Below are positions 28,039 to 36,786 of a stretch of 64,000 nucleotides of DNA, one piece after another; within the stretch, counting starts at the first letter, position 1, and every line of letters begins with the position of its first letter. This DNA comes from Cognataquiflexum aquatile (lineage in GTDB: Bacteria > Bacteroidota > Bacteroidia > Cytophagales > Cyclobacteriaceae), in contig NZ_QMIK01000007.1 of the NCBI RefSeq assembly GCF_003316845.1, positions 62,001 to 126,000 of the forward strand, given 5' to 3'. Below the pieces are notes generated by a model. That model saw nothing but the letters and a program-made list of their open reading frames with translations. It searched no databases and was not told the DNA's origin. A program made the position numbers and the translations under genes.

Positions 28039-28819
28039 CTTGCGCTTCTTTTACAAATAAATCCGAATGTTCCAATCTGAGTGAAAGGAATTGTTTATAC
28101 ACTGACCTTGCCTCATCAGCCGTCTCCACATCTCTGGAGGCCAAAAGCCAATCATCAGGAAGAACTTCAATCAAGGTATTAACCTGATCCATTTTAAGTT
28201 TCTTTCGGAATTCCCTATTCACTTCCTCTAGCCTATCCGCGTACGGCAAAAGCACATGGTCTTTGATCGAAGGAAAAGGTCCGGTGGCATGTCTCTCCCA
28301 ATTGTCCCAAGAATGGTGGAACAAAAATGCCGCCCCATGGTCAATCAACCAAAGTTCGCGCTTCCAGATCAGCATATTGGTATTGCGGAAAGTCCGGTCC
28401 ACATTAGTAATCAACGCATCAAGCCATACAATCTTGGAAGCCAGCAATCCATCGACTTTGGAAGCTCCGGGATCGAAAGTCAGTGCTTTGGATAAAAAGT
28501 GAAGCCCAAGATTCAGCCCCTGACTGCCTTTGAGCAAATCCTGTATTTCTTCATCCCCCTCAGACCTTCCAAAGGCCTCATCTAGATAAGCAAACACCAA
28601 TTCCGGAACTTTTAGCCCAAGCATTCTTGCGATTTCCCCACCCAACAATTCTGATATCAGGGCCTTTTCCCGCTGACCTGCGCCCCGGAACTTGAGCACG
28701 TAATCAAACCCATCGTCGGCTTCCGCCAAGGCAGGCAATGAACCTCCTTCACGCAGCGGCATCACATAGCGCATGACATTGACCGTACGAAGGTGGAGAT
28801 TTTGAAAAGTTGTATCCAT
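28016..28819 (-). CDS. HipA-like protein kinase
   Basis: A 267-residue kinase-fold protein, shorter than E. coli HipA (about 440). Candidate kinase residues are Lys43 (YVLKFRG), the catalytic loop LITNVDRTFRNTN with Asp141 and Asn146/148, and a DFG-like metal-binding Asp160 (LIDHGAAF). In the HipA family such kinases phosphorylate glutamyl-tRNA synthetase or other targets; the substrate here is unknown. It has no HipB-like helix-turn-helix partner; instead a DUF3037 gene follows with a 23-base overlap. Confidence 0.85.
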   Translation of the reverse strand: MDTTFQNLHLRTVNVMRYVMPLREGGSLPALAEADDGFDYVLKFRGAGQREKALISELLGGEIARMLGLKVPELVFAYLDEAFGRSEGDEEIQDLLKGSQGLNLGLHFLSKALTFDPGASKVDGLLASKIVWLDALITNVDRTFRNTNMLIWKRELWLIDHGAAFLFHHSWDNWERHATGPFPSIKDHVLLPYADRLEEVNREFRKKLKMDQVNTLIEVLPDDWLLASRDVETADEARSVYKQFLSLRLEHSDLFVKEAQDARQTLI

Positions 28820-28979
28820 GATTAATTCAATAGGATGATTTCAGATTGTAAAGTTATTAGATCTTAGTATATATTCACCGAAGTATATTAAGCTGAATCA
28901 TATTAGAAAATATTGTATTTCTAAATTAAATCAGGAATCAGTTTGGTGAAGTCTGTCAACAATATTCTGACAAAATTTT

Positions 28980-29007
28980 TTGCACTGATATTAATTCTCT
29001 AATTTTG
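28980..29007 (+). promoter_or_regulatory. Bacteroidota-type promoter of the RluA-like gene
   Basis: TTG (28980-28982), 17 bases, then TAATTTTG (29000-29007): an exact match to the consensus. The ATG at 29032 follows with a leader of roughly 18 bases. Confidence 0.75.
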
Positions 29008-29031
29008 CGCCCCTGTTAGGAGAAGATAAGC

Positions 29032-29742
29032 ATGAAAAAAATTGATTTTAAGGACCTTATTCTGTTTGAAAGCGAGGATTACCTTGTCATCAATAAACTT
29101 CCCTATTTGTCGACATTGGACGACCGGCACGAGGCGCAAAACATCCTCGATCTTGCCAAACAGTATATCCCGGATGCACAGGTATGCCACAGACTCGACA
29201 AGGAAACCTCAGGTTGCTTGGTCATCGCCAAAAATCCCGAAGCTTATCGGAATATTGCGATCCAGTTTGAAGACAGGAAAGTAAATAAAGTCTACCACGC
29301 TGTGGTGGAAGGCATTCACGAATACAAAGAGGTAATGGTGGACAAAAAAATCCACGCAAACAATAAGGGTATTGCAAAATTGACCAAGGACGGCAAACCG
29401 GCCCAGACCATTTTCAATACAATCAAAACTTATTATGCCCATTCGCTAATCGAGTGCAAACCGATAACCGGAAGACTGCATCAAATCAGGATTCACCTTG
29501 CCTATCTGAGATCCCCGATATGCGGCGATGAAACTTATGGTGGCAAGCCGGTGTATCTTTCCGCACTTAAGAGGCGGTTTAACCTCAAGAAAGGCACAGA
29601 TGAATTGCCAATCATGCAGCGGGTATCGCTCCATGCCTATTCAATTGGATTCAAAGGAACCAAGGAAGAAAGGATTGAAGTAGTCGCACCTTACCCAAAA
29701 GACTTTGATGTATTGATCAAACAATTGGAGAAAAACGCCTAA
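29032..29742 (+). CDS. RluA family pseudouridine synthase
   Basis: A 236-residue synthase with the RluA motif CHRLDKETSGCLVIAKN, in which Asp56 is the catalytic residue. Later conserved segments are VNKVYHAVVEG and PITGRLHQIRIHLAYL. There is no N-terminal S4 domain, so it is the short form. It isomerises uridine to pseudouridine in rRNA or tRNA; the exact position cannot be told. It has its own promoter just upstream of the ribosomal protein operon. Confidence 0.9.
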   Translation: MKKIDFKDLILFESEDYLVINKLPYLSTLDDRHEAQNILDLAKQYIPDAQVCHRLDKETSGCLVIAKNPEAYRNIAIQFEDRKVNKVYHAVVEGIHEYKEVMVDKKIHANNKGIAKLTKDGKPAQTIFNTIKTYYAHSLIECKPITGRLHQIRIHLAYLRSPICGDETYGGKPVYLSALKRRFNLKKGTDELPIMQRVSLHAYSIGFKGTKEERIEVVAPYPKDFDVLIKQLEKNA

Positions 29743-29776
29743 CTCAAAGAAAATGTGGGCAATAAATTTGTTTCTT

Positions 29777-29807
29777 TTGCAATAAAAAGAAATTACTTCT
29801 ATCTTTG
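29777..29807 (+). promoter_or_regulatory. Bacteroidota-type promoter of the rplM operon
   Basis: TTG (29777-29779), 20 bases, then TATCTTTG (29800-29807): an exact match to the consensus. The leader to the GTG start at 29864 is about 50 bases, enough for a short autoregulatory structure, but none is evident. Confidence 0.78.
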
Positions 29808-29863
29808 TGTCCCTTTTTGAGGGTGAAGTATATTTAACAAGCTAATAATTAAACATTTACACA

Positions 29864-30307
29864 GTGGATACATTAAGCTACAAGACCAAATCAGCGAATG
29901 CTGCTACTGTAGAGAAGAACTGGGTGGTAGTGGATGCCCAGGCTGCAGTATTAGGTAGATTTGCGAGTGAGGTTGCAAAAATCTTGAGGGGTAAGCACAA
30001 GCCTTACTACACCCCTCATGTAGACTGCGGAGACAACGTGATTGTCATCAATGCAGACAAGGTAAGGCTGACCGGCAGAAAAATGGACGAAAAAGTCTAT
30101 GTTCGCCATACAGGCTACCCAGGTGGGCAGCGTATTTCTACCCCAAAATTGTTGAAGGCGAAATCTTCTTCAATATTGGTAGAAAAAGCTGTCAGAGGTA
30201 TGCTTCCAAAGACCAGACTTGGAAGCCAATTGTACAGAAATCTGTTCGTTTACAATGGTCCTGAGCATCCACATGCTGCCCAGCAACCAAAAGAACTCAA
30301 ATTCTAA
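29864..30307 (+). CDS. rplM: 50S ribosomal protein L13
   Basis: A 147-residue L13 starting with GTG. Motifs include VVDAQAAVLGRFASEVAKIL, HVDCGDNVIVINADKVRLTG and PGGQRISTPKLL. It binds 23S rRNA early in 50S assembly. First gene of the rplM-rpsI-rpsB-tsf run, with the promoter at 29777-29807. The N-terminal extension MDTLSYKTKSANAATVEKNW fits the Bacteroidota form and supports the GTG choice. Confidence 0.97.
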   Translation: MDTLSYKTKSANAATVEKNWVVVDAQAAVLGRFASEVAKILRGKHKPYYTPHVDCGDNVIVINADKVRLTGRKMDEKVYVRHTGYPGGQRISTPKLLKAKSSSILVEKAVRGMLPKTRLGSQLYRNLFVYNGPEHPHAAQQPKELKF

Positions 30308-30318
30308 TCCTCGGATAC

Positions 30319-30705
30319 ATGGAAATTATCAACACAATAGGTAGAAGGAAGACATCAGTCGCCAGAATCTACATGCAACCAGGAAAAGGTGAAATCACTG
30401 TAAACGACAGGACGATTGAAACTTATTTCCCATTCGAACTTCACCAGATCATCGTTAAGCAGCCTTTGGCACTAGTAGGTGTTTCAGGTTCTTATGACAT
30501 CAAAATCAATTTAGATGGTGGTGGTATTACAGGACAAGCTGAAGCTGCAAGGATGGCAATATCCAGAGCGCTTTGCGAATTCGATGCCGAACACAGATCA
30601 GCTTTGAAAAAAGAAGGTTTCCTTACCAGAGATCCAAGAATGGTCGAGCGTAAGAAGCCGGGACGTAGAAAAGCAAGAAGGAGATTCCAGTTCTCCAAAC
30701 GTTAA
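30319..30705 (+). CDS. rpsI: 30S ribosomal protein S9
   Basis: A 128-residue S9 with the N-terminal IGRRKTSVARIYMQPGKG, the central GGGITGQAEAARMAISRAL and the basic C-terminal tail ending FQFSKR, which reaches the P site. It starts 11 bases after rplM, as in most bacteria. Confidence 0.98.
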   Translation: MEIINTIGRRKTSVARIYMQPGKGEITVNDRTIETYFPFELHQIIVKQPLALVGVSGSYDIKINLDGGGITGQAEAARMAISRALCEFDAEHRSALKKEGFLTRDPRMVERKKPGRRKARRRFQFSKR

Positions 30706-30746
30706 TCAGGAATTCTTTGAATTTTATATCGTAACTATATTTATTA

Positions 30747-31508
30747 ATGGCACAAATAGAATATAAAGACTTACTGGATGCTGGTGTTCATTTTGGACAC
30801 TTGACGAGAAAGTGGGATCCAAGAATGGCCCCGTATATCTTCATGGAGAAGAACGGTATCCATATCATTGACCTAAACAAAACGCTTGTTTGCCTCGAAG
30901 AAGCATCCAACGCAATCAAGCAGATCGTACGCTCAGGAAAAAAAGTAATGTTCGTCGCTACTAAAAAGCAGGCGAAAGACTTAGTGGCTGAAGAAGCACG
31001 CAGACTTAACATGCCTTACGTCACTGAAAGGTGGTTGGGCGGTATGCTGACTAACTTCGCTACTATCCGCAAGTCGTTGAAAAAAATGTCTACCATCGAT
31101 AAAATGATGAAAGAAGACGCTTACACCAACCTTGCGAAAAAAGAGCGTTTGATGATCACAAGACAGAGAGAGAAAATGGAAAGTGTTTTGGGAGGTATAG
31201 CTGACCTTACCAGACTTCCTGCGGCTCTTTTTATAGTAGACATCAAAAGAGAACACATTGCGATCGCAGAAGCACAAAAGCTTGGTATCCCTGTTTTCGC
31301 TTTGGTAGATACCAACTCGAACCCAAATGAGGTAGAGTTTCCAATCCCTGCCAATGACGATGCATACAAATCCATCTCTTTGTTGATCAAAGCGTTTGGT
31401 ACAGCTATCGAAGAAGGTCTTTCCGAGAGGAAAAGAGACAAAGAAGATGCTAAACTTACCGAAGAGGAAGAAGCAAAAAAAGCTGTCGACGCAGAGACAC
31501 AAGAGTAA
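30747..31508 (+). CDS. rpsB: 30S ribosomal protein S2
   Basis: A 253-residue S2 with [19 protein letters not shown], the [14 protein letters not shown] motif and [20 protein letters not shown]. The C-terminus is long and acidic ([18 protein letters not shown]). It binds at the 30S head-body junction. It follows rpsI by 41 bases and precedes tsf, the classic rpsB-tsf order. Confidence 0.98.
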   Translation: MAQIEYKDLLDAGVHFGHLTRKWDPRMAPYIFMEKNGIHIIDLNKTLVCLEEASNAIKQIVRSGKKVMFVATKKQAKDLVAEEARRLNMPYVTERWLGGMLTNFATIRKSLKKMSTIDKMMKEDAYTNLAKKERLMITRQREKMESVLGGIADLTRLPAALFIVDIKREHIAIAEAQKLGIPVFALVDTNSNPNEVEFPIPANDDAYKSISLLIKAFGTAIEEGLSERKRDKEDAKLTEEEEAKKAVDAETQE

Positions 31509-31530
31509 TCCACTTTGATATACTGATTAC

Positions 31531-31570
31531 AAAAATTGAACATAAGGTACCGCCCTGTGTTCAATTTTTT
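31531..31570 (+). terminator. Attenuator-like hairpin between rpsB and tsf
   Basis: A 12-bp stem, aaaaattgaaca (31531-31542) with tgttcaattttt (31558-31569), and a 15-base GC-richer loop, ending in a U-run. It sits inside the rpsB-tsf gap, so it is likely a partial terminator that lowers tsf expression relative to rpsB. That function is inferred. Confidence 0.6.
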
Positions 31571-31610
31571 GTTTAATAAGAAATTCTTAAATAAATAAAA
31601 GACAATAACA

Positions 31611-32441
31611 ATGGCTATTACTGCACAAGAAGTAAACAAACTGAGACAAATGACAGGTGCCGGTATGATGGACTGCAAAAAAGCCCTTACCGAAGCTGAA
31701 GGTGATTTCGAAAAAGCGATTGACATCCTTAGAAAAAAAGGTCAGAAAGTTTCAGCTTCAAGAGCTGACAGAGAAACCAAAGAAGGAACTATCGTCACTC
31801 ATGTAAGTGCTGACGGAACTGTCGGTACTTTGCTTTCATTGACTTGCGAAACTGACTTTGTGGCCAAAAACGAAGGATTCGTAACCTTTGCAAATGAATT
31901 GTTGACTATCGCAACGAGCAATCATTGCGCTTCAACAGCTGAAATTCTTGCCCTCCCATATGAGTCAATCACTGTTCAGGACAAGATCATCGAAATGACA
32001 GGAAAAATCGGTGAGAAAATCGAAATCTCCCACTACGAAGTCATCAAAGGTGAAACAGTAGTTCCTTACATCCACTCCAATGGCAAATTGGGCGTATTGG
32101 TTTCTTTGGTAAACACCAAAGGTGCTGACGTCGAAGAAGCAGGAAAAGACGTAGCTATGCAAATTGCAGCGATGAATCCTGTGGCTGTTGACAAAGATGG
32201 TGTAGACGCATCTACTGTCGAAAGAGAAATCGAAATCGGCAAAGACCAAGCAAGACAAGAAGGCAAGCCTGAAGAAATGTTAGAAAAAATCGCTTTGGGT
32301 AAATTGCAGAAGTTCTACAAAGAAAGCACTTTGCTTAGCCAGGCATTTGTAAAAGACAACTCCAAGACCATTGCGCAATACCTTGACGGTGTGAGCAAAG
32401 GTTTGACTGTATCTGTTTTCAAAAGAATTACTATTGGTTAA
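31611..32441 (+). CDS. tsf: Translation elongation factor Ts
   Basis: A 276-residue EF-Ts with the N-terminal LRQMTGAGMMDCKKAL (UBA-like domain and exchange region), the core TCETDFVAKNEGF motif, and the MQIAAMNPVAVDKDGV region. It regenerates EF-Tu-GTP. Length is normal for the family. Last gene of the ribosomal run; a terminator follows at 32488-32517. Confidence 0.97.
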   Translation: MAITAQEVNKLRQMTGAGMMDCKKALTEAEGDFEKAIDILRKKGQKVSASRADRETKEGTIVTHVSADGTVGTLLSLTCETDFVAKNEGFVTFANELLTIATSNHCASTAEILALPYESITVQDKIIEMTGKIGEKIEISHYEVIKGETVVPYIHSNGKLGVLVSLVNTKGADVEEAGKDVAMQIAAMNPVAVDKDGVDASTVEREIEIGKDQARQEGKPEEMLEKIALGKLQKFYKESTLLSQAFVKDNSKTIAQYLDGVSKGLTVSVFKRITIG

Positions 32442-32472
32442 TTGGTCCCGATAGCTCGGGATGGTTAATTGG
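32436..32472. repeat. Palindrome flanked by direct repeats at the tsf stop codon
   Basis: The palindrome tcccga-tagc-tcggga (32446-32461) is flanked by two copies of ggttaattgg (32436-32445 and 32463-32472). The left copy overlaps the tsf stop codon TAA. The ggttaatt word matches the seven-base repeats at 58.4 and 61.2 kb. The layout resembles a short repeat unit inserted into or grown within a spacer. Confidence 0.55.
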
Positions 32473-32487
32473 TTATTAAATAATAAG

Positions 32488-32517
32488 AACCTTCGGTCAA
32501 AAGCCGAAGGTTTTTTT
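32488..32517. terminator. Terminator after tsf, shared with the sulfatase gene
   Basis: A 9-bp stem, aaccttcgg (32488-32496) with ccgaaggtt (32504-32512), and a 7-base loop, followed by seven T residues. It lies 46 bases after tsf and directly abuts the converging sulfatase stop at 32516, so it may act in both directions. Confidence 0.85.
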
Positions 32518-33976
32518 ATTCAAACAACTTAAAAACAGGATTGGGAACATGTGTCGACTCAAAAAGCTTGGCCATTTCTTTGACCAATTCAGGATTAGAA
32601 GTTGCCACATTTCGGGATTCTGAGGGATCATCTTTAAGGTTGTACAGTTCAATGGGAGCATTCCTGTCTTTTTTGACATTCAGCCTGACTGCTTTCCAGT
32701 CTCCTTTTCGGATGGCCTGCCTTCCTCCCAATTCGACAAATTCCCAATAGAGGTATTCATGCTGTATTTGGCCTGACTCGCCTTTTAAGGTGGGGACAAA
32801 TGAAATCCCGTCAATTTTGCTTTCGATTTTTTCCCCAATGATCTCGGCAAAAGTGGGTAAGAAATCCCAAAAAGCTGAAACATGGTCTGTCTGTGTCCCT
32901 GGCTTGGTTTTTCCAAGCCACTTCACAATCAGTGAAGTCCGGATTCCTCCTTCATACAAATCTCTTTTGTACCCCCTTCTCCCTGCATTGCTTTGGAAAA
33001 AATCGGGGTCGTTGCCACCTTCCTGATGTGGTCCGTTGTCTGAAGCAAAAATGATGATGGTGTTTTCGGTCAATCCGAGTTCTTCGAGTTTTTGGATTAT
33101 CTCCCCGACTTGCCTGTCCAATTGCTCCACCATAGAAGCATAAACCGCACGGGGATATTCCACTGACTGATATCCGGGAATAATGATATCCGGACCATAA
33201 TCATGTCCTTTGGGGGCTAGATACGGTTTTTCATCCCCAAACTTCTCTCTATACTTTTTTAATAAGACAGTGTCGGATGTCGCCAACTCGGCATGTGGTG
33301 TCACCATGGGCACGAACATAAAGAATGGCTTGTCTTTATTGTTTTCGATAAATTTTAAGGATTCTTGATGGATGACTTCTGGCGCAAAGGTGGTTTTGTT
33401 GGTCCAGTCATTCCCTGAGAGCATCACCTTTTGATTGTTGTCCCAAAGGTATTCAGGATAGTAGCGGTGGGCATAGCGTTGACAATTGTACCCAAAAAAC
33501 CTGTCGAAACCTTGATTGTTGGGATCACCCGAGGTTCCTATAAAACCCAATCCCCACTTGCCAAATGCTCCGGTTGCGTAGCCTGCCTTTTTCATCATTT
33601 TTGGAATGGTCATGATGCTATCAGGCATCGGATATTGCCCTTCAGGTTGTACTTCAAAATTCCCCCTGATCGGAGTATGTCCGGTATGCAATCCTGTCAT
33701 CAAAGCGGACCGCGAAGGCGCGCAAACAGTTGCCCCGGAATAGTGATTGGTAAACAGCATTCCATCCCCTGCAAGCTTATCGATATTTGGGGTTTCGATT
33801 TTTGTTTGCCCTGTTACCCCCAAGTCTCCATAGCCAAGGTCATCGGCGAGTATAAAAATAATGTTTGGTTTGGCGGTTTCTGTGGGTTCAATAGTTTTTT
33901 CCTTGGATGGGCCGCAGGAAATCAGCCCAATGAACAGAATTAGAAAAAAAAAGAAAAGGGATAATTGAAGTTTCAT
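32516..33976 (-). CDS. Lipoprotein sulfatase
   Basis: A 486-residue S1-type sulfatase. Residues 1-21 form a lipoprotein signal ending LISC, so it is probably anchored to a membrane. Asp45-Asp46 in ILADDLGYGD bind calcium, and CAPSRSALMTG carries Cys85, the residue that must be converted to formylglycine by a maturase. No maturase gene is in the window. It removes sulfate from sulfated sugars or other esters; the substrate is not evident. It follows the DUF4230 gene by 39 bases on the same strand. Confidence 0.93.
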   Translation of the reverse strand: MKLQLSLFFFFLILFIGLISCGPSKEKTIEPTETAKPNIIFILADDLGYGDLGVTGQTKIETPNIDKLAGDGMLFTNHYSGATVCAPSRSALMTGLHTGHTPIRGNFEVQPEGQYPMPDSIMTIPKMMKKAGYATGAFGKWGLGFIGTSGDPNNQGFDRFFGYNCQRYAHRYYPEYLWDNNQKVMLSGNDWTNKTTFAPEVIHQESLKFIENNKDKPFFMFVPMVTPHAELATSDTVLLKKYREKFGDEKPYLAPKGHDYGPDIIIPGYQSVEYPRAVYASMVEQLDRQVGEIIQKLEELGLTENTIIIFASDNGPHQEGGNDPDFFQSNAGRRGYKRDLYEGGIRTSLIVKWLGKTKPGTQTDHVSAFWDFLPTFAEIIGEKIESKIDGISFVPTLKGESGQIQHEYLYWEFVELGGRQAIRKGDWKAVRLNVKKDRNAPIELYNLKDDPSESRNVATSNPELVKEMAKLFESTHVPNPVFKLFE

Positions 33977-34015
33977 GGTTCGGATTTCGCTACGGTGGTG
34001 TTTAGGTAAAAACCC

Positions 34016-34636
34016 TTAGCGTTTCAAATTTTTCATTTGCTCCGGGTTCTCAATGATGACTTCATTGTACATCAGCGTCCAGCCCATGGATTTGGTGAGT
34101 ACGTAGATATTGACCAACTCGCTCATCAGTCTCTCTTGGGCATTGTCCTTGAGGCCTGAGGATTCTATTTTCTTGCGGAATTGGGCAGTCACAGTGTTCT
34201 TGATTTTATTGTAATCATTGGCTTCAAATTTATTGAAGTAATCCTGTGTCACGTCGTAATATTCGATTTCAGGATAGATATTGATGACGGGTTCCGGGAT
34301 TTTGGTGATTACCACCGTCTTGTTGTCCTCATCAATCCTCGTTTCCAACTGTCTCAGGTCATACTCAACCGTCGCTTTGGCGTTTGCCACAACCAAGGCT
34401 TTTTTGTCCGAAGTGACGATATCCAAAAAAAGATTCTGTGAATTTTTGAAAGTAAATACCTGTGAAAAGTACCCTTCTGTCACAATCAGTTTTCCAACAT
34501 TTTGGATTTGTTGCTGAATCATGGCCGAGTTGGCGAGGATCTCGTCTTTGTTTTCCCTTTTTCCTACAAAATACCAGATACTGCCAAGTACCAAAAGTGC
34601 CGCAATAAAGCCGAAAATGAATCTATTCATGATCAA
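34016..34636 (-). CDS. DUF4230 domain protein
   Basis: A 206-residue protein with an N-terminal membrane anchor (about residues 5-23, FIFGFIAALLVLGSIWYFVG) and a DUF4230 region with KLIVTEGYFSQVFTFKN and a beta-helical section (VVITKIPEPVINIYPEIEYY). Similar proteins are exported and helical at the C-terminus. Function is unknown. It lies upstream of the sulfatase on the same strand, with no strong functional link. Confidence 0.85.
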   Translation of the reverse strand: MIMNRFIFGFIAALLVLGSIWYFVGKRENKDEILANSAMIQQQIQNVGKLIVTEGYFSQVFTFKNSQNLFLDIVTSDKKALVVANAKATVEYDLRQLETRIDEDNKTVVITKIPEPVINIYPEIEYYDVTQDYFNKFEANDYNKIKNTVTAQFRKKIESSGLKDNAQERLMSELVNIYVLTKSMGWTLMYNEVIIENPEQMKNLKR

Positions 34637-34697
34637 AGATTTTGGTTAAAGTTGGGGAAAATAAAGTGCGTTTACAAAGAAATCTGGAGGATCTAAA

Positions 34698-35393
34698 TCA
34701 AATAGATTTTAAGAAATGGACCAGTTCAGCAGGTTTGTTTGATTCCAGAATCCTACAGGACCAAAACTCCCGCTTTGACTTCTGAAAAGTCCAAGTCCTT
34801 TCTCTTTCTCCCATAAGATTTATCCTTTTCACCAAAGTAATTTTATCAATCCAACCTACAAAAAACAAGTCCGACTTGTATCTCTTGGCACAAAAAGCAT
34901 CATACAGGAATTTAGGATCTATAAGGCCCAAATCAACCTTTAAAGCCTTTAACCAATCGTCTTTTGCTTTTCTCCTTTGGTTAAAAAAAACCTGCAAGTG
35001 AATATCCCCTCTAAGGTTTTCGATTTTCTCTTCCCTTCTGATCAGTTTGATATCTCGGTTTAGAAGGGCATTTTTGACTGTTTGGTCCGCATCGGGAACC
35101 AAGGAAGTCTTGAGTTCAATATTCTTGCCTTTGTATACAAAGTCTATGTCTACCTGATCGTCCTCCAATATCAGATTCGTCCTTTCTACCTCAATCCCAT
35201 TTTCTTTGAGCCATTTCTGGATCGCAAACTCGCCCAAATATCCTCTGATCATGCAATCAAACTGGATGTTTGGATGACGGAAACGGAGGTTGTCCAATTC
35301 CGAGATATTGGTATTTTCAATTGCTTTTTGGATCGATTCGAGGATTTCTGATTCGGTCAGAGGAAGGTGAAGGATATGCTCGAAACTGACCAT
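34698..35393 (-). CDS. Putative PD-(D/E)XK restriction endonuclease
   Basis: A 231-residue protein from the start MVSFEHILHL at 35393, 11 bases after the methyltransferase stop; a longer frame to 35501 would overlap the methyltransferase by 98 bases and is less likely. A PD-(D/E)XK nuclease core is visible: Glu55 (YLGEFAIQKWL), Asp84 (DQVDIDFVYKG) and Glu93-x-Lys95 (KNIELKTS). The C-terminal half is rich in Trp, Arg and Lys. As the partner of the adjacent methyltransferase it should cleave unmethylated sites; I do not recognise the specificity. It is likely encoded on the same transcript. Confidence 0.75.
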   Translation of the reverse strand: MVSFEHILHLPLTESEILESIQKAIENTNISELDNLRFRHPNIQFDCMIRGYLGEFAIQKWLKENGIEVERTNLILEDDQVDIDFVYKGKNIELKTSLVPDADQTVKNALLNRDIKLIRREEKIENLRGDIHLQVFFNQRRKAKDDWLKALKVDLGLIDPKFLYDAFCAKRYKSDLFFVGWIDKITLVKRINLMGERERTWTFQKSKREFWSCRILESNKPAELVHFLKSI

Positions 35394-35403
35394 TTCTGTT
35401 TTC

Positions 35404-36786
35404 TCAAGATTTAAAAATGGGACTTTCTTCCTGGTGGTTTTCTTTTGCTTTCTCCAAAAATCCAGTTTTAAAATATTTAAGATTCTGTGCAATCGGAGCA
35501 TGAAGTTTTTTGGGTCCCTGATAGCCTTGGATCACCTTAGAAACACGCGTATAGGTCACTTCTTCGCAGATATTGTTCTCATTGTTGGTACAGAGGACGA
35601 ACTGTCTTTTGCCGCTATCCGCTTCGTTGGCCTTCAAAACTGCATGCCCGGTCGTCCCCGATCCGGCAAAAAAGTCCAGCACGGTGATTTCTTTGGATTC
35701 AAACAAATCGATACAAAACCTGATCAAGCCTATCGGTTTGGGGAATTTGAAAATACTTTGCGCCACCACTTCATTCAGTTCCTGACTTCCTTCCGAATTC
35801 AAAAACTGGATCAAAGCCCGGTAGGGAAGCTGCCGCTCACGTCGCCTGTTCAGGTTGTCGACAAATTGGTACTGTTTGATATAGACTTTCCATTGCTTGT
35901 TGGTTTTTTTGAATACAATAAAGTCGTTTTCAATTCCCCATTTCAATTTGTCCTGATTCCACCTCCAAGTGTTGGGCTTCCCAAATTTTCCTCCCGAAAG
36001 CATCTCTGTTCCATCGGGCGCGGTAATCACATAATCCATGCTTTCACTATACGACCCTCGATAATCCAAATCACGGAGGTAATATTTCCCCCTAAACTCC
36101 ACATGTGCGTCCGAAAGCCTATACTTCTTGTCACTTTCTACATCGAGCCTCTCCTTAGCAAACTTCAATTCGGCTTTATTTTTTGCGAAGCAAAGCATGT
36201 AGTCAAACTCCACTGCGACCTGACCGCTGTCATGTCCGGAACCTGCTTTATTCTTTCTGACAAATTGGGCTACAAAATTTTCCTCCCCAAAAATTTCCTG
36301 ACAGAGCAACTTCAGCTGCGCAATCTCATTGTCATCGATGGAAATAAAAATAGCTCCTGAAGTTTTCAGAAGGTTTTTTGCAAGATTGAGCCGCTTCCAC
36401 ATAAAGGACAGCCACTTACTGTGTCGATACCCGTCATTGATGTCCACATACCGGTCATTGTATAGGAATTCATTTTCCTTTCCGGTATTGTACGGCGGAT
36501 CAATGTAAATGAGGTCAATCTTGCCCTGATGGGTCTGATTTAAAACTGTAAGTGAGTGAAAATTGTCGCCTTCGATCAGCAGATGGGTAGGTTGACTGGC
36601 ACTGTTGAAAATCTCCCTGTCTTGGATTTCCTGCAATACCGGAATTTTATCCTGAATTTCAGCAACCACTTTTTCAGGTTCCTTTTCTTCCTCCCATACC
36701 AATCCATACTTCCTGCTTCTGTCCAAGTGGTGGATCATTTCAAGAAGTTGTTCTTTGGAAAGGTTACTGTAATCGGATTTGCTCAT
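35404..36786 (-). CDS. Beta-class site-specific DNA adenine methyltransferase
   Basis: A 460-residue methyltransferase. The catalytic motif IV is YIDPPYNTG (Asp96-Tyr99), followed far downstream by motif I DFFAGSGTTGHAV, the order of beta-class N6-adenine or N4-cytosine enzymes. The N-terminal region is helical. It resembles type III Mod subunits and type II enzymes; at 460 residues, with an independent nuclease encoded next to it and no Res helicase, a type II-like system fits best. Its target recognition segment lies between the motifs and cannot be read out. Confidence 0.9.
   Translation of the reverse strand: MSKSDYSNLSKEQLLEMIHHLDRSRKYGLVWEEEKEPEKVVAEIQDKIPVLQEIQDREIFNSASQPTHLLIEGDNFHSLTVLNQTHQGKIDLIYIDPPYNTGKENEFLYNDRYVDINDGYRHSKWLSFMWKRLNLAKNLLKTSGAIFISIDDNEIAQLKLLCQEIFGEENFVAQFVRKNKAGSGHDSGQVAVEFDYMLCFAKNKAELKFAKERLDVESDKKYRLSDAHVEFRGKYYLRDLDYRGSYSESMDYVITAPDGTEMLSGGKFGKPNTWRWNQDKLKWGIENDFIVFKKTNKQWKVYIKQYQFVDNLNRRRERQLPYRALIQFLNSEGSQELNEVVAQSIFKFPKPIGLIRFCIDLFESKEITVLDFFAGSGTTGHAVLKANEADSGKRQFVLCTNNENNICEEVTYTRVSKVIQGYQGPKKLHAPIAQNLKYFKTGFLEKAKENHQEESPIFKS

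Noticed and set aside
34698-35501. Restriction protein starting at 35501
   Set aside because: That start lies 98 bases inside the methyltransferase gene; the ATG at 35393 gives a clean 11-base gap and keeps the nuclease core.
35434-36360. A 308-codon open frame on the plus strand opposite the DNA methyltransferase
   Set aside because: It is fully antisense to a gene with clear catalytic motifs, has no recognisable domain, and its composition is that of a reverse-frame shadow.
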